Source: an uncultured Ruminococcus sp.
GTDB lineage: Bacteria > Bacillota > Clostridia > Oscillospirales > CAG-272
Assembly: GCA_905202255.1 (NCBI GenBank)
Contig: CAJKRH010000003.1
Span: 11,382 to 75,381 of the forward strand
DNA: 64,000 nt
Direction: 5' to 3'
The notes beneath the pieces were generated by a model that did no database searches, was not told where the DNA came from, and worked only from the letters and a program-made list of their open reading frames with translations. Below are positions 41,997 through 49,837 of the stretch, piece by piece. Position numbers and translations under genes: made by a program. Within the stretch, counting starts at the first letter, position 1, and every line of letters starts with the position of its first letter.

Positions 41997-42838
41997 GTAA
42001 TATATGTGTAAAATTAAAGCAACGTGAAAACAGCAAGTATCGACTGATGCTTTCATCAGATGAAACTATCTTTCCGGTATTTGATCCGGAAAGTGCTTCA
42101 ACATCACCATACACTCCGGGAGCAACGCTTGAAGATGATGATTGGTTTTGCATTCAGAATGTTCGGGATACTGAATATAGCATAGATTTGCTTTCTGAAA
42201 CCTTTACCACCGTAGACTTGGCTTTACTCACTCATGCAGAATTTGAAAGGATAGATTACCTGTTTGCATTTGATGATAGATTCATCTTCTTTCAGAATAT
42301 ATCCAAGTCAAATTTGATTGCACAAAAAAGAATTTTCCGCTTTGGAGAAGAATTCAAATACAGAACCAACTGCTCGGAAATTGTTATCAGAGAAATTCCG
42401 GATGCAATTTATGATAAAACCACCGACAGCCTATATTTCCGTAAACTCGAATCTATCACCAGTATATTCAGGGGGATAGATATGCTTTATCGCGAAGCCA
42501 CGCAAGAAGAAACAGATTCTTTTCTTGCAAATGATTTTATCAACTTAAAGGATGACTATTCCGGCAGCAAAGTAAAAACCGCCAACAGAAAAAGGATTGC
42601 TCTTGCAGCAAAAACCCTGTCGGAGCTTGGAGAAACCGATCGAAAGAACATCTTTGCCTACATAGGCGAATACTGTCCCGAATTGAAAGTTTCAGAAAAT
42701 GCTTTTGAAGTTGGTTCTGAAAATGAATTGAAAATGCTGCTGTATGGTATCGAGCAGAGGTTTTATACTACTCCGGTTGGTGGAGAGAAACGCCTTGCCA
42801 ATTCGGTTATTACATTGAATCAAGGAGGACAAGCATAA
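41993..42838 (+). CDS. kwaB: KwaB-like DUF4868 protein (Kiwa defence)
   Basis: This 281-residue soluble protein resembles DUF4868/KwaB: an N-terminal beta-rich half (DDWFCIQNVRDTEYSIDLLS, YLFAFDDRFIFFQNISKS), the conserved-looking ITSIFRGIDMLYREATQEE, and a helical C-terminal half (RIALAAKTLSELGETDRKNI). KwaB is the effector partner of KwaA and is reported to bind DNA. The length is a little under the usual size of about 315. Its end overlaps the methyltransferase start (TAATG), which ties Kiwa into the restriction operon. Confidence 0.7.
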   Translation: MSNICVKLKQRENSKYRLMLSSDETIFPVFDPESASTSPYTPGATLEDDDWFCIQNVRDTEYSIDLLSETFTTVDLALLTHAEFERIDYLFAFDDRFIFFQNISKSNLIAQKRIFRFGEEFKYRTNCSEIVIREIPDAIYDKTTDSLYFRKLESITSIFRGIDMLYREATQEETDSFLANDFINLKDDYSGSKVKTANRKRIALAAKTLSELGETDRKNIFAYIGEYCPELKVSENAFEVGSENELKMLLYGIEQRFYTTPVGGEKRLANSVITLNQGGQA

Positions 42839-44820
42839 TGGATAAACTGAAAATGCAAACGGCGAACAAAGCCGATGAGAACTACAGAAAGCTGGCGGAG
42901 ATGTTCCCGAACGCCGTGACGGAGACGATTGACGAGAACGGCGAGGTTGTTCGTGCCATTGACAAGGATGTGCTGATGCAGGAAATCAACACAAAGGTCG
43001 TTGACGGAAAAGAGGAACGCTATCAGTTCACCTGGCCGGACAAGAAGAAATCTGTCCTGCTGGCGAACGCTCCCATTTCCAAAACGCTGCGTCCAGTTCG
43101 TGATGATGAAACAAAACCCACCGGTGCGGACAGTGAGGGAAAACCTTATTGTAGCACTGGCAGCGTGGACTTTGATACCACCGAAAACCTCTATATCGAG
43201 GGTGATAACCTTGAAGTGCTGAAGCTCCTGCAGGAAACCTATCTCGGCAAAATCAAGATGATTTACATAGACCCGCCGTACAATACGGGAAATGACTTTG
43301 TGTATGAGGATGATTTTGCCCAAAGCACTGATGAGTACCTTGCAAATAGCGGACAGTTTGACGAGTACGGCAACCGTATGGTGCAGAACACCGAGAGCAA
43401 CGGTCGTTTCCATACGGACTGGCTTAATATGATGTACACCCGTTTGCGAATTGCTAAAGATTTGCTTGCAGATGATGGTGTTATTTTCATATCGATTGAT
43501 GATAACGAGATTGCTAATCTCAGCAAAATGTGCGATGAAATATTTGGTAGTGATAACGCCATAGCTGTGTTTCCAAGACTTGCGACAAAGAGTGGTAAGA
43601 CCCCTCTAACATTTATGGTGAGTCACGATTATGTTCTTTGCTATACGAAATCCAGGCATGATATTTTTGTCGGACAAGCATTTGAGGACGATAGTTATAA
43701 ATACTCCGATGAATACGAGGCGGAAAGAGGAAGGTATAATCTCAAGCAACCTCTGGATTGTAATTCGATAAGTTACTCAGCTTCTCTTGACTATCCAATT
43801 ACACATGAAGGAGTCACTTATTATCCGGGTAGTGATTATAACAAATATCTTGAGAGACAAAGCGGTAAACATCTACCCAAAGATTACGCATGGCGATGGT
43901 CAAAAGAGTTGTTCGAGTTTGGCTTGAAAAACGGATGGATTGTTTTTCAAAACGGGCGAATCTATACAAAGGGGTATCTTAACGCTGCGATTGAAAAACA
44001 GCCGAACGGGTCTTATGCTGTCGTAAAGAGAGAAAAAACACGAAAAATGTCTACCATTGATTTTATATCAAACGATTATTCTAACGACATTGCCAAGAAG
44101 CAACTTGCTTCTCATAAAATTTCTGCTCGATTTGATTTTCCAAAACCAGTGGATTTAATTAAGGCATTGTTGGCTACGCACTATGATAAAGATGCTTTGG
44201 TTGTAGATTTTTTCAGCGGATCTGCTACTACCGCCGAAGCTGTTTTTAAGCAGAACATAACAGATGGTGGCAATCGAAGGTTTATTCTTGTCCAGTTGCC
44301 CGAGGAAACACAAGATAGTACATACAAAAACATCTGTGAAATCGGCAAGGAACGCATCCGTCGTGCCGGTAAGAAAATCAAAGAAGAAGCGGGACTTACT
44401 GCACAAAACCTCGACATCGGTTTCCGTGTTCTGAAGTGCGATACCTCCAACATGAAAGATGTGTATTACAATCCCGACGATTATGAAATCGGTATGTTCG
44501 ATCAGCTGACTGACAACATAAAGGAAGACAGAACTCCCGAAGATTTGCTTTTCCAGGTTATGCTCGATCTTGGCGTTCTTCTGTCAAGCAAAATTGAGGA
44601 AACCACCATTGCCGGTAAGAAGGTGTTCAATGTGGAGGGTAACTACCTGATCGCCTGCTTTGATGACAATGTAACCGACGAAGTCATTACGGCAATTGCA
44701 AAACAAGAACCGTACTACTTTGTCATGCGCGATAGCTCCATGGCTTCCGACAGCGTGGCAACCAACTTCGATCAGATTTTCGCTACCTATAGTCCGACCA
44801 CGATAAGGAAGGTGCTATGA
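42838..44820 (+). CDS. Type III restriction-modification methyltransferase (Mod)
   Basis: This 660-residue enzyme adds methyl groups to adenine at the recognition site of a type III system. It has the beta-class order: catalytic motif IV DPPYNTGNDF (about residue 145), a variable target-recognition region (about 245-420), and S-adenosylmethionine motif I VVDFFSGSATTAEAV (about 457), followed by RRFILVQLPEE. GGAGG precedes the ATG. It also provides DNA specificity for the Res subunit, which is encoded two genes later, after the AbiJ-like gene. Target sequence unknown. Confidence 0.92.
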   Translation: MDKLKMQTANKADENYRKLAEMFPNAVTETIDENGEVVRAIDKDVLMQEINTKVVDGKEERYQFTWPDKKKSVLLANAPISKTLRPVRDDETKPTGADSEGKPYCSTGSVDFDTTENLYIEGDNLEVLKLLQETYLGKIKMIYIDPPYNTGNDFVYEDDFAQSTDEYLANSGQFDEYGNRMVQNTESNGRFHTDWLNMMYTRLRIAKDLLADDGVIFISIDDNEIANLSKMCDEIFGSDNAIAVFPRLATKSGKTPLTFMVSHDYVLCYTKSRHDIFVGQAFEDDSYKYSDEYEAERGRYNLKQPLDCNSISYSASLDYPITHEGVTYYPGSDYNKYLERQSGKHLPKDYAWRWSKELFEFGLKNGWIVFQNGRIYTKGYLNAAIEKQPNGSYAVVKREKTRKMSTIDFISNDYSNDIAKKQLASHKISARFDFPKPVDLIKALLATHYDKDALVVDFFSGSATTAEAVFKQNITDGGNRRFILVQLPEETQDSTYKNICEIGKERIRRAGKKIKEEAGLTAQNLDIGFRVLKCDTSNMKDVYYNPDDYEIGMFDQLTDNIKEDRTPEDLLFQVMLDLGVLLSSKIEETTIAGKKVFNVEGNYLIACFDDNVTDEVITAIAKQEPYYFVMRDSSMASDSVATNFDQIFATYSPTTIRKVL

Positions 44821-44821
44821 G

Positions 44822-46120
44822 TTGAAGCAAATAACAGAAATAACACGAAGAGATATCTTCGCTTTGTTTCAATATGGCATGGATATAGACGAATTGTGGG
44901 AAACCAAACGAGTACGCTATGGCTATTATGGCAACCTAAGCGAGATTGATTTTCTCAAACGGATTTATGACCTCAAAGAACTTCCGAGTTATGATAATCG
45001 TTTTGAAGATGCCGAGGGCGACATATGGCAGCACACGATAAATAACGACGATTATGAAAATGGTTGGATTTTTGAGGACGATAGATTTGAACTCTTGAAT
45101 GGCGACGATGAAGTTCTGCTGAAGTTCTTATGTGCTGTTTTTCATCCTGCGGTTAGGTATGAAAAAGGTTATTGGAAAGAAATTCTTGATGCAGTAAACG
45201 GACTGCTTCACAACGACGGCTATGAGCTTTATCCGGAAAGCAAAATATCCGGACGAGATGTGTATGGTTGGCGTAAATACGACCAGGAGGAAAGTTCTTT
45301 GTTTGTCCCTTTCTCACAAAGGCACGAAAAGGCAATAAAGGCAAAAGAGCTTAAACTCTCGTTGAGTATGAAAATCCGAAACCAAATTTACAAACTTATC
45401 GAAAGATACTCAACCGTATATCGTGAAACCGATGATACTGGATGGAACTATGATATTACTACGAGTGAATGTATCTTTAGAGATATTTCACAGTTCTATA
45501 AGCCGAAGTGCTTTGACGCAAGCAATAATTATGTTGAAACCTCGGATATGGAGCAATTTATTCTGCATAATTCACCATTCTGCGTTCTTGATGTGATTGA
45601 GTTGTGCGAAAAGTACAATGCCGAAAGTGATTATTCGTCTCAGATGAATACACTTTTTAAGTTAAATTCGGTTGGATACAGATTAGAACAAGGGAGAGTT
45701 GTAAGTACCTTCGAAGTCCCTATTGACAAAAAGGTTGTATCGGATATTTCCGAACAAGGTTTGAAGGAACTTATAGAAGAAGCAGATAACTATTATCGAG
45801 CAGGCAATAAACAGATTGCAGTAGAGAAAATATGGGATGCTTTTGAGAGACTGAAAACCTTTTATTCTCCGGCACTTAATAAGGCATCATCTGCGAACAA
45901 AATAATTGATGATATGAGTTCTTCAGACCCTCACTATAAGGCTATGTATGAAGACGAGTTCAAGGCACTAACGAACATTGGCAATGGGTTCAGAATTCGC
46001 CATCACGAAACGACCAAGGTTGATATTACGGACAATCGACAATACGACTATTTTTACAAGCGTTGTCTTGCCTTGATTTCTGTCGCTATCCTATACTTGG
46101 AAGGAGGAAGTCACAAATGA
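44822..46120 (+). CDS. AbiJ-like abortive infection protein between mod and res
   Basis: This 432-residue protein begins with ITRRDIFALFQYG and RVRYGYYGNLSEIDFLKRIY, the pattern of AbiJ N-terminal domains, and ends with a helical region (IEEADNYYRAGNKQIAVEKI, then FERLKTFY) like Abi_C/HEPN domains. A HEPN-style Arg/His pair may be present in FRIRHHET. Such proteins stop growth of infected cells. The start is a TTG at 44822, just past the Mod stop, with GGAAGG upstream; the ATG of CTATGAG is out of frame. It overlaps res as ATGA. Confidence 0.7.
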   Translation: MKQITEITRRDIFALFQYGMDIDELWETKRVRYGYYGNLSEIDFLKRIYDLKELPSYDNRFEDAEGDIWQHTINNDDYENGWIFEDDRFELLNGDDEVLLKFLCAVFHPAVRYEKGYWKEILDAVNGLLHNDGYELYPESKISGRDVYGWRKYDQEESSLFVPFSQRHEKAIKAKELKLSLSMKIRNQIYKLIERYSTVYRETDDTGWNYDITTSECIFRDISQFYKPKCFDASNNYVETSDMEQFILHNSPFCVLDVIELCEKYNAESDYSSQMNTLFKLNSVGYRLEQGRVVSTFEVPIDKKVVSDISEQGLKELIEEADNYYRAGNKQIAVEKIWDAFERLKTFYSPALNKASSANKIIDDMSSSDPHYKAMYEDEFKALTNIGNGFRIRHHETTKVDITDNRQYDYFYKRCLALISVAILYLEGGSHK

Positions 46121-49100
46121 AATTCAAATTCAAGATACAGGGGTACCAAACCGATGCGGTAGACGCAGTGGTGAAAGTATTTGGCGGACAACCGTTTCAG
46201 GAAAGAACAAATTTCCGTCGGGATGTCGGCAAACTGTCGGCTCCGCAGCAAATTGCTTTGGAAATCGATGAGGACGGCGAAGCGCTTAACAGCGAGGTCG
46301 GCTATAAAAACGCCGCCGTGGAACTTTCCGACGATCAACTGCTTCGCAATATCAATGAGATTCAGTCACAGAACAATATTAAACTTTCTTCCGCTTTAAC
46401 CAGCGGAAGCAACTGCGGAAGATGCAGTCTTGATATTGAAATGGAAACCGGCACGGGCAAAACCTATGTCTACATCAAGACGATGTTTGAGCTGAACAAG
46501 CGGTATGGCTGGAGCAAGTTCATTGTGGTCGTACCGTCAATCGCAATCCGTGAAGGCGTCAAAAAGTCGTTTGAAATCACCGAAGATCACTTCATGGAGA
46601 ACTACGGCAAGAAAGCAAGATACTTTATCTACAACAGCTCAAATCTGGAGCAGCTCGATACTTTTTCTTCAAGCTCCGGCATCAATGTCATGATCATCAA
46701 TACACAGGCATTTGCCGCTTCACTGAAAGAGGACGGTAAGAGCAAGGAGGCGAAGATAATTTTCTCTCCGCGCGATACCTTTGGCTCCCGCAAGCCGATT
46801 GATGTTATTGCAGCTAACCATCCGATTCTCATTATGGATGAGCCGCAGAAAATGGGCGGCGAAGTGACGCAGAATGCACTCAAGAACTTTCATCCGCTGT
46901 TCACGATCAACTATTCTGCAACGCATAAAACGCAGCACAATCTTGTCTATGTATTGGATGCGTTGGATGCTTTCAACAAACGCCTGGTCAAGAAGATTGA
47001 GGTCAAGGGCTTTGAGGTAAAGAATTTCAGAGGAACAGACCATTATCTCTACTTTGAGAGCATTATTCTTTCCCAAAAGAAGCCTCCTATGGCTCGGATC
47101 GAGCTTGAAATCGGCTACAACAAATCGGTCAACCGGGAAACCCGTGTTCTCGGTGTCGGCGACGATCTGTTCTACATTTCGCAGGAAATGGGGCAATACA
47201 AAGGCTATACCATTTCGGAAATTGATCCGATTCAGAATACCATAACCTTCACAAACGGTGTTGTTCTGAAAGCCGGCGAGATCGTAGGAGATATTTCAGA
47301 ACGGGATATGCGCCGAATCCAGATCAGAGAAACCATTCTTTCACATTTTGAGAAAGAAGAAAAACTCTTTAATATGGGCATCAAGTGCCTCTCATTGTTT
47401 TTCATCGATGAAGTATCAAAATATCGCCAGTACGATGAAAACGGAGACGAGAAACTCGGCGAGTACGGACAGATGTTCGAGCAGGAGTATATCAGCGTCC
47501 TCAACGACTATGTAACCTTGCTCGATACGCCTTATCAACGGTATCTGAAATCGACTTGCTCCGATGTATCCGCCGTACATAAAGGCTACTTCAGCATCGA
47601 TAAGAAGACCGGCAGAAGCATCGACAGCGAGTTGAAGCGCGGCAGTGAATTCTCAGATGATATTTCTGCCTACGATCTGATCCTCAAAAACAAGGAGCGT
47701 CTGCTGTCATTTGAAGAACCGACACGGTTTATTTTCTCTCATTCCGCATTGCGTGAAGGTTGGGATAATCCGAATGTATTTCAGATCTGCACATTGAAGC
47801 ATTCAGACAGTCAAACAGCAAAACGCCAAGAGGTCGGACGAGGGCTTCGCCTTTGCGTCAATCAAACCGGAAGTCGTATGGATTCCGAGACGCTCGGTTC
47901 TTCGGTGCAGGATGTAAATCTCTTGACGGTTGTGGCAAGCGAAAGCTACCGTGATTTTGTCGGAGCCTTACAGTCAGACATTAAGACGGTTCTTTATGAC
48001 AGACCGACTACCGCAACAAGCGAGTATTTCAACGGCAAGTATGTGAAAGTCAACGATGTCCCGACCCTGATCGATAAAAACGCAGCAGATACAATTGAAT
48101 TCTATCTCATCAGTAACGGCTATGTAAATATGCAGCGTAAGGTCACGGACAAGTACCGCATGGATGTGCAAATGGGAACAATCGCTCCGCTTCCGGCAGA
48201 ACTTGAACCTATGAGCGGTGGGATTCATACATTGATTCAATCGGTATATGATGATACCGTCATTGATGATATGTTCACCGACGGACATGAATCTGCCATT
48301 AAAGAAAATCCGCTGAATGATAACTGGGCAAAGAAGGAATTCCAAGCCCTTTGGAATCAGATCAACCACAAGTACGCATACACTGTATCTTTTGACAGCA
48401 ATGAATTGATCGCCAAGGCAATCGCTCATATTGATGACAAATTATTCGTTTCCGAACTGCAATACACAACTTCTATCGGCAGACAGAAAACAGAAATGAA
48501 TGAGTATGAGGTCGACAGAGGTGAATCGTTCGGTTCTGTAAAAACGAGAACGCAGACTCTCAGGCACGCAGAAACCAGTCAGGTCAAGTATGACCTGATC
48601 GGTAAAATAGCCGGTGGGACGACTCTGACAAGAAAAACCGTGGCGGCAATTCTGAAAGGAATACGCCAGGACAAACTTTATATGTTCAGGAATAACCCGG
48701 AGGAATTCATTTCAAAGGTTATTCGGTTGATCAACGAGCAAAAGGCAACCATGATTGTGGAGCATATCTCCTATAACTCAATCGAAGGCGGATTTGACAG
48801 TGGTATTTTTACTGCGGATAAGAGCAAACAAGCCTTTGATAAAGCATTCAGAGCCGAAAAGGCGATTCAGGATTATGTTTTCACAGATGGCTCCGCCGAG
48901 CAAAGCATCGAACGCAAATTCGCACAGGATCTCGATGCTGCCGCAGAAGTCTGCGTATATGCAAAACTGCCGAAGGGCTTCCACATTCCAACTCCTGTTG
49001 GCAATTACTCTCCCGACTGGGCGATTGCTTTCTATGAGGGGACAGTGAAGCACATATTCTTTGTTGCCGAAACAAAGGGAACGATGGAAAGTCTGAATCT

Positions 49101-49230
49101 CCGTCCAATCGAGCAAGCCAAAATTTCTTGCGCAAAGAAACTGTTCAATGAGATGTCCAACAGCCAAGTTCGCTATCATGATGTGGATAGCTATCAGAGT
49201 CTGTTAGACATTATGAACTCAATGGTTTAA
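46117..49230 (+). CDS. Type III restriction enzyme subunit Res
   Basis: This 1037-residue protein is the ATP-driven cleavage subunit. It has helicase motifs Walker A METGTGKTYV (about 110), DEPQ box LIMDEPQKMGG (about 241), motif III NYSATH, and motif VI QEVGRGLRL, and a C-terminal nuclease domain with PDWAIAF followed by VAETKG (about 966-986), the D...ExK triad. It acts in a complex with Mod to cut unmethylated foreign DNA. AAGGAGG precedes the ATG at 46117; the 18 earlier codons of the frame belong to the AbiJ-like gene. Last gene of the operon. Confidence 0.93.
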   Translation: MKFKFKIQGYQTDAVDAVVKVFGGQPFQERTNFRRDVGKLSAPQQIALEIDEDGEALNSEVGYKNAAVELSDDQLLRNINEIQSQNNIKLSSALTSGSNCGRCSLDIEMETGTGKTYVYIKTMFELNKRYGWSKFIVVVPSIAIREGVKKSFEITEDHFMENYGKKARYFIYNSSNLEQLDTFSSSSGINVMIINTQAFAASLKEDGKSKEAKIIFSPRDTFGSRKPIDVIAANHPILIMDEPQKMGGEVTQNALKNFHPLFTINYSATHKTQHNLVYVLDALDAFNKRLVKKIEVKGFEVKNFRGTDHYLYFESIILSQKKPPMARIELEIGYNKSVNRETRVLGVGDDLFYISQEMGQYKGYTISEIDPIQNTITFTNGVVLKAGEIVGDISERDMRRIQIRETILSHFEKEEKLFNMGIKCLSLFFIDEVSKYRQYDENGDEKLGEYGQMFEQEYISVLNDYVTLLDTPYQRYLKSTCSDVSAVHKGYFSIDKKTGRSIDSELKRGSEFSDDISAYDLILKNKERLLSFEEPTRFIFSHSALREGWDNPNVFQICTLKHSDSQTAKRQEVGRGLRLCVNQTGSRMDSETLGSSVQDVNLLTVVASESYRDFVGALQSDIKTVLYDRPTTATSEYFNGKYVKVNDVPTLIDKNAADTIEFYLISNGYVNMQRKVTDKYRMDVQMGTIAPLPAELEPMSGGIHTLIQSVYDDTVIDDMFTDGHESAIKENPLNDNWAKKEFQALWNQINHKYAYTVSFDSNELIAKAIAHIDDKLFVSELQYTTSIGRQKTEMNEYEVDRGESFGSVKTRTQTLRHAETSQVKYDLIGKIAGGTTLTRKTVAAILKGIRQDKLYMFRNNPEEFISKVIRLINEQKATMIVEHISYNSIEGGFDSGIFTADKSKQAFDKAFRAEKAIQDYVFTDGSAEQSIERKFAQDLDAAAEVCVYAKLPKGFHIPTPVGNYSPDWAIAFYEGTVKHIFFVAETKGTMESLNLRPIEQAKISCAKKLFNEMSNSQVRYHDVDSYQSLLDIMNSMV

Positions 49231-49247
49231 TTCAATAGCAACTCAAA

Positions 49248-49283
49248 AACCGCCTGCGATTCAATCACGAACCGTAGGCGGTT
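49248..49283 (+). terminator. Terminator of the defence operon
   Basis: AACCGCCTGCG / CGTAGGCGGTT with a 14-base loop, 18 bp after the res stop codon. Confidence 0.7.
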
Positions 49284-49401
49284 ATCTTCGCTCAACTATT
49301 GTTAAAGAAAGCGGAGAGATCATTTTATCTCTGCGTTATTTCTTTGAAGTTTTGATGCTCCATCGGCATCACTGTCAACTCGTTCGTATCCTATCGGTAA
49401 A

Positions 49402-49428
49402 AACAAAAAGGACACCTTTCGGTGTCCT
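49402..49428 (-). terminator. Terminator of the complete tRNA-Ser gene
   Basis: AGGACACC / GGTGTCCT stem; on the minus strand it is followed by TTTTTGTTTTT. It is supplied by the element, not by the original locus. Confidence 0.88.
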
Positions 49429-49432
49429 GCGT

Positions 49433-49521
49433 TGGCGGAGAGGAAGGGATTCGAACCCTTGTGCGCTTTCGCGCAAACTGATTTCGAGTCAGCCCCGTTA
49501 TGACCACTTCGATACCTCTCC
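49433..49521 (-). tRNA. tRNA-Ser (CGA), integration target
   Basis: The 89-base minus-strand gene folds as a full tRNA: acceptor stem GGAGAGG/CCTCTCC, encoded GCCA end, anticodon stem CTGA/TCAG with loop CTCGAAA (anticodon CGA), a long variable arm GCGCGAAAGCGC as expected for serine, and T-loop GGTTCGAATCC. The core TGATTTCGAGT (49479-49489 on the plus strand) lies in the anticodon loop. It is the right boundary of the 18.1-kb element. There is no good promoter directly in front of it; the nearest is at 49774-49802, beyond an extra 5' half. Confidence 0.93.
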
Positions 49522-49680
49522 ATATATGTTCACCCTCAAAAACAAGGGAAACAATCATTATTCAATTTTTTAGAAAACCCGTTAGATAAGTCGGTCAGAA
49601 AAATCATCAACCGAGCGAAAACCCAACAAAATCAAGGCTTTCCGGCGGTTTTCAGTGGCACAACTACTCAAATGTGTACA
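49522..49680. other. Spacer between the complete tRNA-Ser and the extra 5' half
   Basis: These 159 bp carry no gene. They are bounded by two copies of the 43-bp tRNA 5' half and are probably what is left of a second integration event. Confidence 0.5.
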
Positions 49681-49723
49681 TGATTTCGAGTCAGCCCCGT
49701 TATGACCACTTCGATACCTCTCC
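49681..49723 (-). repeat. Duplicate 5' half of tRNA-Ser (third att core)
   Basis: These 43 bases are identical to 49479-49521, the 5' half of the complete tRNA including the core. Beyond the core (toward lower coordinates) the match ends, so this copy cannot make a tRNA. It lies next to the tRNA promoter and is probably the original chromosomal 5' half. Confidence 0.88.
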
Positions 49724-49773
49724 GTATATAAGAATGAGGCAAAACCGATTTATGCGCCTCACTTTGCTAAAGC

Positions 49774-49802
49774 ATTATAGCACATAAAATCGGTTTTGTC
49801 AA
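49774..49802 (-). promoter_or_regulatory. tRNA-Ser promoter
   Basis: TTGACA (49797-49802), 17-bp spacer, TATAAT (49774-49779) on the minus strand, both perfect. Transcription would cross the truncated 5' half before reaching the complete tRNA. Confidence 0.85.
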
Positions 49803-49837
49803 CGGGAAAAGTCCATACTTGAAAAAATTATTTTCTT

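Noticed and set aside
37612..49230. DISARM or BREX system
   Set aside because: No DrmA/DrmB, PglZ, BrxC or BrxL genes are present; the methyltransferase and restriction subunit are standard type III.
31301..49521. Complete integrative conjugative element
   Set aside because: No relaxase, coupling protein or type IV secretion gene is seen between the att sites.
49522..49680. Own promoter for the complete tRNA-Ser
   Set aside because: Only weak AT-rich matches with poor spacing were found; the consensus promoter lies beyond the duplicated 5' half.
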